Source of the DNA: Deltaproteobacteria bacterium
GTDB lineage: Bacteria; Desulfobacterota; GWC2-55-46; UBA9637
DNA: 38,808 nt
Direction: 5' to 3'
Assembly (NCBI GenBank): GCA_016195725.1
Contig: JACPZB010000022.1
Location: 1-38,808, forward strand
Part shown: in pieces, positions 31,912 through 38,808 of the stretch
Layout of the letters: every line of letters starts with the position of its first letter
Position numbering within the stretch: position 1 is the first letter of the stretch
Position numbers and translations under genes: made by a program
The notes under the pieces: generated by a model
Database searches by the model: none
Told to the model about the DNA's origin: nothing
Seen by the model: the letters and a program-made list of their open reading frames with translations, nothing else

Positions 31912-34059
31912 ATGCGCAAGGTAAAATATGCAATATTTATTTTTATCGTTTCATGCGTCCTTACAAAGGTAGCTCATACTTATGCTGCTCCGATAGAGGA
32001 AAACCTATCCCTTGGCTATAAGGCATATCAAGACGGCAACTTTGAGAAGGCTGTAGAATATCTACAATCTTCCAAGAAAGATGATTTTATCCTTTCCGAC
32101 TATTCATTTTATTATCTGGGAGAGGCCTATCTATCTCTGAATAGATTTGATGAGGCATTCGATTCATTTGAGGCTTGTATAAAATATTATGCAAAAAGCC
32201 CATTAGCCTCTTCTGCCGCGGAAAGAATGGGTAATGTCTATTTCGCAAAGAATGATGTTGCAAATGCGATAAATACATACAAAGGCTTTTTAGAGAGCTA
32301 TCCCAACAACCCGCAAACTCAGTCTGTTCTTTATAAGCTTGTTTCCATCCTTCTGTCTCACAACAGATATGATGAGGCTATCCCCTTTATCAAAAGACTT
32401 TTGACTGAGTTCCCGCAAACATATTATGATAATTCTTTTGTTTCTCAGGTCCTCTCTAATGAGGTTAGGAAATTAAATTCAGATGAGTTTTATATAAGGC
32501 TCAAGGCCTTATTAAAGATCAGAAATTATGAAACAGCTGTTAAAGAAATAAAAGAGTACCTATTTGAAGGTTCACCATGGTTCCCTTATGAGGTTTCTTC
32601 TGAACGAAACGATAAACTACGTTTACTTTTGGGACAGGCCTTTTATCAGACAAGATATTTAAAAAATGCAAATGAGGTTTTTAAAGATATATTTTCAAAC
32701 ACACATGACACGAGGATGCGGGCAGAATCGCTTCTCTGGACTGCCAGGGCTTACGTAAAATTAAAGGATTTTAAACCAGCTCAAAATGCGCTGAGAACTT
32801 TTATGGCTGTTTATCCTGATATTGACCTCAAGGATGAGGCAATCTACAGGCTTGCCATGATTGCAAAAGATGAGGGTGACGGCAATCTTGCCATCGCACT
32901 TTTGAGGCAGCTATTGGCTGAGCATACCGGATCTTTTTATAAAGATGAGGCGCTGTGGCAGATAAGCTGGCTGCACTATACCAACAGAAATTTAGAAGAA
33001 TCTATCAAAACATTAAAGACCATGGAAGGCTCTCCATTAAGAATTCGCTCTTTGTATTGGCAGGGCAAAATAGCTAATATGCTCGGCAAGCAAAATGAAG
33101 CTAAAAATTTATTTAAGACCGCCGCAGACAATTTTCCGCCTACTTACTACTCGGCAATGAGCAAAAAGGCGTTGGAACAAATAGGAGTGAGAACATATCT
33201 CTTACCAGTAACTTTTCCCAACAATACAAATCAGACCATACAACCAACAACAGACGGCTCATTACCCATAAAGAGGACGCAGAAATTGTTAGAGCTGGGG
33301 CTAAACAATTTAGCATTAAAGGAATTGGCATATATAGATCAGCGGCAAAGCTCCCTTGACATAAGCTTATTATACAGAGCGGCTGGCGACTTTTATCATT
33401 CTTATCTTATAGCAAAGGGACAAACATACAATTCCCTTCCTTCGTCATTGCTCTATCAACTTGCATTTCCTGAAGGTTATAAAGAGACGGTTGAAAAAAT
33501 AGCTGCCGGGCTTAAGACAGATCCCTTTCTTATCTATGCAATTATGATGCAGGAAAGTGAATTCGATATCCAGGCGATATCAAAGGCAGGCGCAATAGGG
33601 CTCCTGCAGATAATGCCTGCCACCGGAAAAATAGTCGCTCAAGAGTTGGCGCATTCATCCTTTACAGAAGATGACCTGTTTGAGCCGGCTATTAATATAC
33701 ATTTTGGCGCATGGTATATTAAGACACTCATTACAAGATTTAATGGAAACCTGCCTCTTGCAATTGCTGCATATAATGCAGGACCCAATGCAGTTGATGA
33801 ATGGATGAAAAAGTGGAAAGGAACTGATATGGACGAATTTATAGAGAATATCCCTTACCAGGAAACAAGGAAATATGTTGAAAAAGTATTAGGCTATTAT
33901 GAAGCATACAAAGCCATTTACCCTGTTAGAAGCTCAGATAGCGAAAAACCATTTGTTTCTAACAGAAACTTGCCTCAAATGGAGAAAACTTCTAATGGGG
34001 TTTACTCCCCTTCTCCGCCAGCTACACGCAACAGCCAGTCTGCACAAGATTTTGATTAA
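31912..34059 (+). CDS. slt: Soluble lytic transglycosylase (Slt70-like) with TPR region
   Basis: This 715-residue periplasmic protein has a signal peptide (MRKVKYAIFIFIVSCVLTKVAHTYA), a long alpha-helical TPR-like superhelix from about 30 to 500 (LGYKAYQDGNFEKAVEYLQSS, YYLGEAYLSLNRFDEAFDSF...) and a C-terminal SLT domain. That domain has catalytic E548 in AIMMQESEFD, then GAIGLLQIMPATG, AAYNAGPNAVDEW and NIPYQETRKYVEKV. It cleaves peptidoglycan glycan strands, forming anhydro-muramyl ends. Residues about 670-697 are coded by TIR element copy C (33921-34000), and a serine/proline-rich tail follows. No ribosome binding site is evident before the ATG; a hairpin and a T/C-rich stretch are there instead. 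Confidence 0.92.
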   Translation: MRKVKYAIFIFIVSCVLTKVAHTYAAPIEENLSLGYKAYQDGNFEKAVEYLQSSKKDDFILSDYSFYYLGEAYLSLNRFDEAFDSFEACIKYYAKSPLASSAAERMGNVYFAKNDVANAINTYKGFLESYPNNPQTQSVLYKLVSILLSHNRYDEAIPFIKRLLTEFPQTYYDNSFVSQVLSNEVRKLNSDEFYIRLKALLKIRNYETAVKEIKEYLFEGSPWFPYEVSSERNDKLRLLLGQAFYQTRYLKNANEVFKDIFSNTHDTRMRAESLLWTARAYVKLKDFKPAQNALRTFMAVYPDIDLKDEAIYRLAMIAKDEGDGNLAIALLRQLLAEHTGSFYKDEALWQISWLHYTNRNLEESIKTLKTMEGSPLRIRSLYWQGKIANMLGKQNEAKNLFKTAADNFPPTYYSAMSKKALEQIGVRTYLLPVTFPNNTNQTIQPTTDGSLPIKRTQKLLELGLNNLALKELAYIDQRQSSLDISLLYRAAGDFYHSYLIAKGQTYNSLPSSLLYQLAFPEGYKETVEKIAAGLKTDPFLIYAIMMQESEFDIQAISKAGAIGLLQIMPATGKIVAQELAHSSFTEDDLFEPAINIHFGAWYIKTLITRFNGNLPLAIAAYNAGPNAVDEWMKKWKGTDMDEFIENIPYQETRKYVEKVLGYYEAYKAIYPVRSSDSEKPFVSNRNLPQMEKTSNGVYSPSPPATRNSQSAQDFD
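33921..34000. repeat. TIR element copy C (80 bp) inside the lytic transglycosylase frame
   Basis: Arms CCCTGTTAGAAG (33921-33932) and CTTCTAATGGGG (33989-34000) form the ends. The interior CCATTTGTTTCTAACAGAAA and CTCAAATGGAG match copy B at 24021-24099. It is entirely open in the slt frame, giving YPVRSSDSEKPFVSNRNLPQ and on to SNGVY. Confidence 0.85.
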
Positions 34060-34127
34060 GTTGCGATAAATCTCAATCCTAAGATGTTATGCCGAAAAAT
34101 TTAAAACTGTTTCCTGTTAATAATCCC

Positions 34128-34142
34128 GCCCACAGGGTGGGC
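34128..34142. terminator. Possible bidirectional terminator hairpin
   Basis: GCCCAC-AGG-GTGGGC is a compact 6-base GC stem in the 110-base gap between convergent genes. The following T content is modest on both strands, so termination is plausible but not certain. Confidence 0.4.
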
Positions 34143-34169
34143 TGTCGCAGTTAAAACTTTCTCATAGAT

Positions 34170-34406
34170 TTAGGCCGGCTTATATTCCCCTGCTATTCTT
34201 AAATCTTCAAGAACCTCGTCTTTGTGAGGCGCATCATACATATAATCAGTTAAGTCCATGCCGGCATAATGCTCAAAATGAAGCCCCTCCAGAAATAAGG
34301 GACTGTCAGTGATATCGTAGACCTTGCCTTTATATGCAAAGTATATCGGCTTTCCTTTTTGGCTCCCGTCGTATTGTTTTAATTCTTCCTCTGTAAAGAC
34401 CTTCAC
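34170..34406 (-). CDS. Cytochrome b5-like heme/steroid-binding domain protein
   Basis: This 78-residue single-domain protein shows FTEEELKQYDGSQKGKPIYFAYKGKVYDIT, SPLFLEGLHFEHYAGMDLT and DEVLEDLRIAGEY. It is the short prokaryotic relative of the cytochrome b5/membrane-associated progesterone receptor fold. It starts with GTG at 34406 behind AAGGAG. Classical b5 uses two histidines; here only H in GLHFEHYAG and H in APHKDE are present, so heme ligation is uncertain. No signal peptide is seen, so it is probably cytoplasmic. Confidence 0.82.
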   Translation of the reverse strand: MKVFTEEELKQYDGSQKGKPIYFAYKGKVYDITDSPLFLEGLHFEHYAGMDLTDYMYDAPHKDEVLEDLRIAGEYKPA

Positions 34407-34536
34407 CCCGTTAAATCTCCTTATTAAAGGTTTTTTTGTTGCCTTAATATGTATTTTCTATCTTTATATTTTTTGAGAAATAATACCACATAGGTCTAAA
34501 GTGGTTCACCTCTTCCGCCTTCTAAATAATATCTAT

Positions 34537-36273
34537 CTATTCTAAAAATACCCCGGCTACTTTAAAATTAAAATCATAGTTTAATATGTCAGACCAATCT
34601 ATCCCTTGCGAGGTAGAACGGGTGTCGTCTGCGTCACCGTAAGGATTGCCTGGAATATAGAACCAGTTGACTATTGCATCTTTTGAACATCTCAAAATTA
34701 TCCAGTAACGGCCGGACGTTAATACAGGGTTATCCGAAGCCTGCCCCTGAATGTATTTATCAGGGGATTCCTTTGCAAATCTGAATGGAAACCACTTATA
34801 ACCAGGAAAGTATTTTATAGTATCAAGGTTAAGAGGAAAACTCCTTACGCCCTCCATACCAGGCTTGCCTTTATCATCCTTGACCACATCAATCCAGAGG
34901 CTGCCTGCCCTGCCTCCAAATTTGTGCATTGCAAGAGTTATCTCTTCAACCTTCAGGGGTCTGGCAATTGAAAATGCCTGGGCATAGATATATTCTGCAG
35001 TAACATACTCAGCTGTTTCCTTATCCAAAGTCTTGTAGCCCCGCCCCTCCCCTTTTGTATTGGCAAATATATCTACCATGGACGGAAAGTCCATATTGCC
35101 GAACTCAACCCTTTCCATGGCCTTTGTTGGTTTAGGTGTTGGTCTCTCTGGTTGAGGAATTTCTACAACCGGTTTTGCCACATGGGCAACAATTGCGTTG
35201 GTAAGGATGTAGTTAGATGGATTTGATCTTATATCCTTTAAAGAGAGCTTTATGTCATCCCTCACAAAATTTGCCTGAATATCCTCTCTGAACGGCGGGA
35301 GCGTTGGCGAGGCAAGCCATGAGTCATTGATATCTCTCGCATCAAGACCCGTTGTTTGCTTTATATGTCTTGGGCTTACAAACAAGTGGCTCTGTTGGGC
35401 ATCATAGGGAACCCAACCAATATCCGGAAAATAGACCTCAAGCCACGCATGACCGCCCTGCCCTATACTTTGAACAAGACTCCCGTTTTTAAGAGGAACC
35501 TTCCATGACTTGTTCAACGTAATCCCGCCCACAACCTTTGCAGGTATGCCAACAGCTCTCAGAAGCGCAATGGAGAGGTGCGAAAAGTTCTGACAGTTGC
35601 CTGTCCCTGTATCCAGCGTATAGAGAGCATCATAGTGCGGCGGATTCGTAGTGTATTTAACATTATCAACCACCCAATTGAGAATCTGGATTACGGCTGA
35701 TTCTTCTGTATCCGCCCCCTTTGCCAGATTGGCGGCTAATGCCTTAATCCTTATATTATCAGCCTGGGTAAGCGGTGTTGGACTGAGAAATCTTTTTTCC
35801 TTCTGGTCTATCTCCTTTAACGGAAATAGCGCCGTGCTTATTAATTCTTTAAGGCTTATATTCATTGCAACATTTAACCTTCCTCTTATCTCGGCATTGC
35901 CATTTATATTAAGCCATGTAACTTTTGTAAACCTGTTTCCAAAACTATCGGTCTCTATTTCTACTGACGTTGGTTTCGGATTATATGACAAATTATAATC
36001 TTTTACTTCCTGACTGACAGTTGAGCTTTTAAATGATGTGGGGCTTGCGAAGCGGAATGCGAGTTTTTTCAGTCCTGAAGCTGGAATCGTAAAACTCTGA
36101 TTCTGTTCAATCTCTATTACCTCATTCATATCACCGCCAAGGATTATTGTTGATGCAAAAGACATCTGCGAAAAAAAGGAAAGATTAAAAAACCAAAAAG
36201 ATAACATCAAACTTAACAAAATCTTTATCGCGGCCTTCATTTTAATTTTAGCCCCTGCCTTTACGGTTTGCAT
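34537..36273 (-). CDS. Exported transglutaminase-like cysteine protease family protein
   Basis: This 578-residue protein starts at ATG 36273, behind AGGGGG that overlaps the end of the channel gene; an ATG at 36240 would start closer to the signal peptide (MKAAIKILLSLMLSFWFFNLSFF). A transglutaminase core lies at about 195-300. It has the catalytic cysteine in TGTGNCQNFSHLSIALLRAVGIPAKVV, histidine in GGHAWLEVYF and aspartate in GWVPYDAQQSH. The C-terminal part (about 400-575) is beta-rich and not recognised. Members of this superfamily act as proteases, amidases or transamidases on exported substrates. It is probably co-transcribed with the upstream channel and cyclase. Confidence 0.86.
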   Translation of the reverse strand: MQTVKAGAKIKMKAAIKILLSLMLSFWFFNLSFFSQMSFASTIILGGDMNEVIEIEQNQSFTIPASGLKKLAFRFASPTSFKSSTVSQEVKDYNLSYNPKPTSVEIETDSFGNRFTKVTWLNINGNAEIRGRLNVAMNISLKELISTALFPLKEIDQKEKRFLSPTPLTQADNIRIKALAANLAKGADTEESAVIQILNWVVDNVKYTTNPPHYDALYTLDTGTGNCQNFSHLSIALLRAVGIPAKVVGGITLNKSWKVPLKNGSLVQSIGQGGHAWLEVYFPDIGWVPYDAQQSHLFVSPRHIKQTTGLDARDINDSWLASPTLPPFREDIQANFVRDDIKLSLKDIRSNPSNYILTNAIVAHVAKPVVEIPQPERPTPKPTKAMERVEFGNMDFPSMVDIFANTKGEGRGYKTLDKETAEYVTAEYIYAQAFSIARPLKVEEITLAMHKFGGRAGSLWIDVVKDDKGKPGMEGVRSFPLNLDTIKYFPGYKWFPFRFAKESPDKYIQGQASDNPVLTSGRYWIILRCSKDAIVNWFYIPGNPYGDADDTRSTSQGIDWSDILNYDFNFKVAGVFLE

Positions 36274-36275
36274 AA

Positions 36276-37751
36276 CTATCCCCCTATCTTAAAAAACAAT
36301 CTGATTTTATCAAGAATAGCCTTCGAATCGGTCTTTTGTAAGGTAAGCGTTTCTGCTTCTGAAACAACCTTCATTTTCGCTTCTTCTAATTTTCGTGATC
36401 TCGTTGCTACAATCTCGCTTAATTCTTCCATCAAATCAGGATTTTTCTTAAATACCCCATGAAAACCTCTTGAGTCTATAATAATAAGATATGAATCTTT
36501 TTTGGCAACAGCAGTCGCCCTTCTCTCCTCTCCAGTAAGAAGGCTCATCTCACCGAAGAAATCGCCAGGACCTAAAGTTGCTACAACACCGTCTCTACCC
36601 AACTCATCTTTGAAAAGAATGTCAACAGCCCCTTCTTTTATAAAATAGCATGTATCTCCTTTATCTCCCTCTTTAAAGATACTTTCGTTTTCACCATACA
36701 TTTCCAGTCTTGCCATAACTGAAATCTTTTTTATATCCTCATCTGCGAGAGGTTTAAGGAAATCTATTCTTCGCAGATAGACCTCCACACTATCCGAAGC
36801 AACGCCTTTTGCATGGAGCTGATACTGATAGACTGTTTTTATTGGGAATGGTATTTCAATATTATTTCTTTTGAACGTATACCAGATGCTATAGTGCAGA
36901 TCACTTCTTACCTTCAAGAGAGCGCCATAATCGTTTATCCAGACCCTCAACCTTTGCTGTATTGAAAAATCTCCAAACGTTATAAGATAAACCTCTGGCA
37001 TAGGGTCTTTAAGAACATAAGGATTTTCAGATGCCATCTGCAGGAGAACATCCTTTACCTTGTTTGGCGGATCTTTATAGCTTGTACCCACATCTATTTC
37101 AACAACATGGTGGGGGCTCGGATATGTATAGTTGTCTACATGCCCTTCTGAAAGGAGTTTGTTGGGAAGATATATGTAATCATTTGAAAATGTCAAAAGC
37201 CTTGTGGTCCGCCATGTCACATCCATAACCCTGCCTTCCTTGCCGGCAATATTCACCCAATCCCCTTTTGCCACAACCCTCTCGGTATTTATCCATATCC
37301 CTGTGAAAAGATTTTTCAAGGTCTCCTGAAGGGAAAGGGCAATGATGCCGGTAAACACTGCAGATGTTGTCAGAAGCGGCGTTAAATCTATGCCTGCCAG
37401 ACGATGAAGCAGATAAATAGCTGTAATGAAATATAAGATGAGACTTATGAGTGTCTTAAGCAGTGGTATGATGGTAAATCGTCTTAAGAGGCTGAACGGC
37501 GCATCAACAATAAACCATCTTATAAAAAAAACCATACCGAGGGTAGTAAAGAGTATAAATGCCCCGTTTATTATCTTCTCGCCTTGCTTAGGTAAAATTC
37601 CCTGGCTTACAACAAGGCCAATCTTAAAGGCAACCGCAATAAGGAAAAGCAATATAACCACAAGCAGTGGTTTCCAGATACTTGCTTCGATAGAGGATTT
37701 GAAATTATCTAATACGGGTTTATGGTTCACCATAACAAAAAACTTCAGCAT
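36276..37751 (-). CDS. MscS-type channel with C-terminal cyclic-nucleotide-binding domain
   Basis: This 491-residue protein has four or five N-terminal membrane helices. The MscS pore helix and beta domain follow (TTSAVFTGIIALSLQETLKNLFTGIWI, GDWVNIAGKEGRVMDVTWRTTRLLTF), then the cytoplasmic vestibule to about 325. A cyclic-nucleotide-binding domain spans about 340-460, with phosphate-binding cassette PGDFFGEMSLLTGEERRATAVA including the conserved glutamate and arginine. This is the layout of bacterial cyclic-nucleotide-gated (bCNG) channels. The adjacent upstream cyclase could supply the ligand. The ATG at 37751 lies in a short-period tract without ribosome binding site; ATG 37733 (MVNHKPVL) is a good alternative. 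Confidence 0.9.
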   Translation of the reverse strand: MLKFFVMVNHKPVLDNFKSSIEASIWKPLLVVILLFLIAVAFKIGLVVSQGILPKQGEKIINGAFILFTTLGMVFFIRWFIVDAPFSLLRRFTIIPLLKTLISLILYFITAIYLLHRLAGIDLTPLLTTSAVFTGIIALSLQETLKNLFTGIWINTERVVAKGDWVNIAGKEGRVMDVTWRTTRLLTFSNDYIYLPNKLLSEGHVDNYTYPSPHHVVEIDVGTSYKDPPNKVKDVLLQMASENPYVLKDPMPEVYLITFGDFSIQQRLRVWINDYGALLKVRSDLHYSIWYTFKRNNIEIPFPIKTVYQYQLHAKGVASDSVEVYLRRIDFLKPLADEDIKKISVMARLEMYGENESIFKEGDKGDTCYFIKEGAVDILFKDELGRDGVVATLGPGDFFGEMSLLTGEERRATAVAKKDSYLIIIDSRGFHGVFKKNPDLMEELSEIVATRSRKLEEAKMKVVSEAETLTLQKTDSKAILDKIRLFFKIGG

Positions 37752-37808
37752 TCAGTTGTCAGCAAACAGTTTAGCTCATAGGCGATAGCTGACCGCGCTG
37801 ATTGCTAC

Positions 37809-38808
37809 TTATTTTGCCTTCGCAATATACACCCCATTCCAGTCTGGAGATGGGGGTGATGTAAGATAATCGGTGCATCTTTGCACATATAATTTGGCAG
37901 GGCCGTCTTCATGGAATTTATTGAGTATAGCAGAAAATTTTACCCTTGCCTCTTCAAAGCTACGATTTTTGTAAGAGTTAAGGGCATCTAAAAAAGAGCT
38001 TGCGAGTTCAGTTTTTGCAGTATCCGCCGGTAAAAAATCTATCAACTCATAGATTGCAACAGGTTTCTCTTTTCCTTTAACCCTCACCAAATCAAGCTCT
38101 CTGAAAAGAAAATCATTTTGTGCCAATTTCTGTGTGCTTTCATTTACAATTATTGCAGTACCGTACACCTTATTCATTCCTTCAAGCCGCGATGCAAGAT
38201 TAACATTATCGCCAATGGCAGTGTAGTCAAAACGCAGGTCCGCACCCATATTGCCGACAACGGCATCGCCTGTATTAATACCGACACCTATGCCTATGGA
38301 TGGATAACCTTTTTCTTTCCAGCCGCCGTTCAGTTTCTCCAACTCCTTAATCCATCTGAGTGCAATGCTGCACCCTTTTTGCGGATGCTCAGGGAGGTCA
38401 ATGGGCGCATTGCAGATAACCATGATCGCGTCGCCGATATATTTATCCAGTGTCCCCTTTTCCTCCAATACTATCCTTGTCATAGGGCTTAGGTATTCAT
38501 TCAAGATAGAAACGAGTTGTTCAGGTGAAAGCCTTTCCGATAAGGTTGTAAATCCCCTTATGTCAGAAAACAAGATGGTTATCTCCCTCTTTTCACCGCC
38601 GAGTTTTAATCTATCCGGGTCTTTTAATATCTCTGAAACGAGCGATGGAGAGACATAGGTGCCAAACGCCTTTTTCAGATACCGCCCCTTGCTCTCCACC
38701 ACAAGATTTCTGTACGCCTCTGCAACAAAATAGGCAAGGAATAAACTTATTGCAGGATATACTGCGCTCGGTATAAGATTATAGGAAGAAAAGAGATAGA
38801 AATTGGCA
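37809..38808 (-). CDS. Class III adenylate/guanylate cyclase with N-terminal membrane region (cut by window edge)
   Basis: The frame stays open to the end of the window and continues beyond it. At the edge it encodes a transmembrane helix (AVYPAISLFLAYFVAEAYRN), then a linker and a cyclase domain. Metal-binding aspartates are in ITILFSDIRGFTTLSERL and KYIGDAIMVICNAPIDLPEHP. TAIGDNVNLASRLEGMNKVYG holds the transition-state asparagine and arginine. The helix-linker-cyclase arrangement is typical of CHASE2-linked cyclases, so an extracytoplasmic sensor probably lies outside the window. Adenylate rather than guanylate activity is the more likely choice but not certain. After the cyclase domain about 80 residues of helical sequence resemble a TPR-like tail. 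The channel gene starts 57 bases downstream on the same strand. Confidence 0.9.
   Translation of the reverse strand, partial: ANFYLFSSYNLIPSAVYPAISLFLAYFVAEAYRNLVVESKGRYLKKAFGTYVSPSLVSEILKDPDRLKLGGEKREITILFSDIRGFTTLSERLSPEQLVSILNEYLSPMTRIVLEEKGTLDKYIGDAIMVICNAPIDLPEHPQKGCSIALRWIKELEKLNGGWKEKGYPSIGIGVGINTGDAVVGNMGADLRFDYTAIGDNVNLASRLEGMNKVYGTAIIVNESTQKLAQNDFLFRELDLVRVKGKEKPVAIYELIDFLPADTAKTELASSFLDALNSYKNRSFEEARVKFSAILNKFHEDGPAKLYVQRCTDYLTSPPSPDWNGVYIAKAK

Overview
The window reads as chromosomal DNA of a Gram-negative bacterium. It carries a secretin with PilMNOP-like proteins, several lipoproteins, a CHASE2-like cyclase, sigma-54-type two-component genes, and the conserved block yceD-rpmF-plsX-fabH-fabD-fabG-acpP-fabF-rpiB-glyA. 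Base composition is moderate and the genes are densely packed. This layout, with a group 3b-type [NiFe] hydrogenase and many intergenic palindromes, fits an uncultivated Nitrospirota, Nitrospinota or Desulfobacterota-like lineage. That placement is inference: no rRNA gene is present.

Layout. 1-1991 (minus): an NtrC-type response regulator, cut by the window edge, and its NtrB/ZraS-type kinase. 2034-5307 (plus): pabB, pabC and a GAF-GGDEF diguanylate cyclase; pabB has lost a universally conserved segment. 5443-10928 (plus): a HydB-HydG-HydD-HydA hydrogenase cluster, interrupted between HydD and HydA by a small membrane protein and a BamE-like lipoprotein. 10937-12654 (plus): a single-domain receiver and a membrane histidine kinase. 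12679-20144 (minus): a type IV pilus/MSHA-like assembly cluster (ExeA-like ATPase, TPR protein, PilM, PilN, PilO, PilP, secretin, SPOR protein). 20261-23127 (minus): a MerR-like regulator, a wrecked copper-type P-ATPase behind a small YHS protein, ispG, tRNA-Leu and tRNA-Cys. 23252-31529 (plus): the ribosomal-protein, fatty-acid and one-carbon block. 31912-34059 (plus): a Slt70-like lytic transglycosylase behind a long, possibly structured leader. 34170-38808 (minus): a cytochrome b5-like protein, a transglutaminase-like protein, an MscS channel with a cyclic-nucleotide-binding domain, and a class III nucleotide cyclase cut by the window edge.

The most unusual signal is not one gene but a population of small palindromic sequences that sit inside genes without breaking frame. 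Three C-rich/G-rich palindromes interrupt hydB (once) and hydA (twice). A 79-80 bp element with terminal inverted repeats occurs four times; two copies supply the C-terminal tails of the ExeA-like ATPase and the lytic transglycosylase, both through a PVRS peptide. Degenerate short-period tracts supply the N-terminus of FabD, the N-terminus of PilP and apparently the signal-peptide core of the secretin. This resembles the protein-coding palindromic elements known from Rickettsia, but with several unrelated sequence families in one genome.

Other points of interest are the in-frame loss of the GGSxTGAPK segment from PabB, a candidate structured RNA ahead of the transglycosylase gene, and the adjacency of a nucleotide cyclase and a cyclic-nucleotide-gated MscS-type channel. 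No CRISPR array, integrase, transposase or phage gene was seen.
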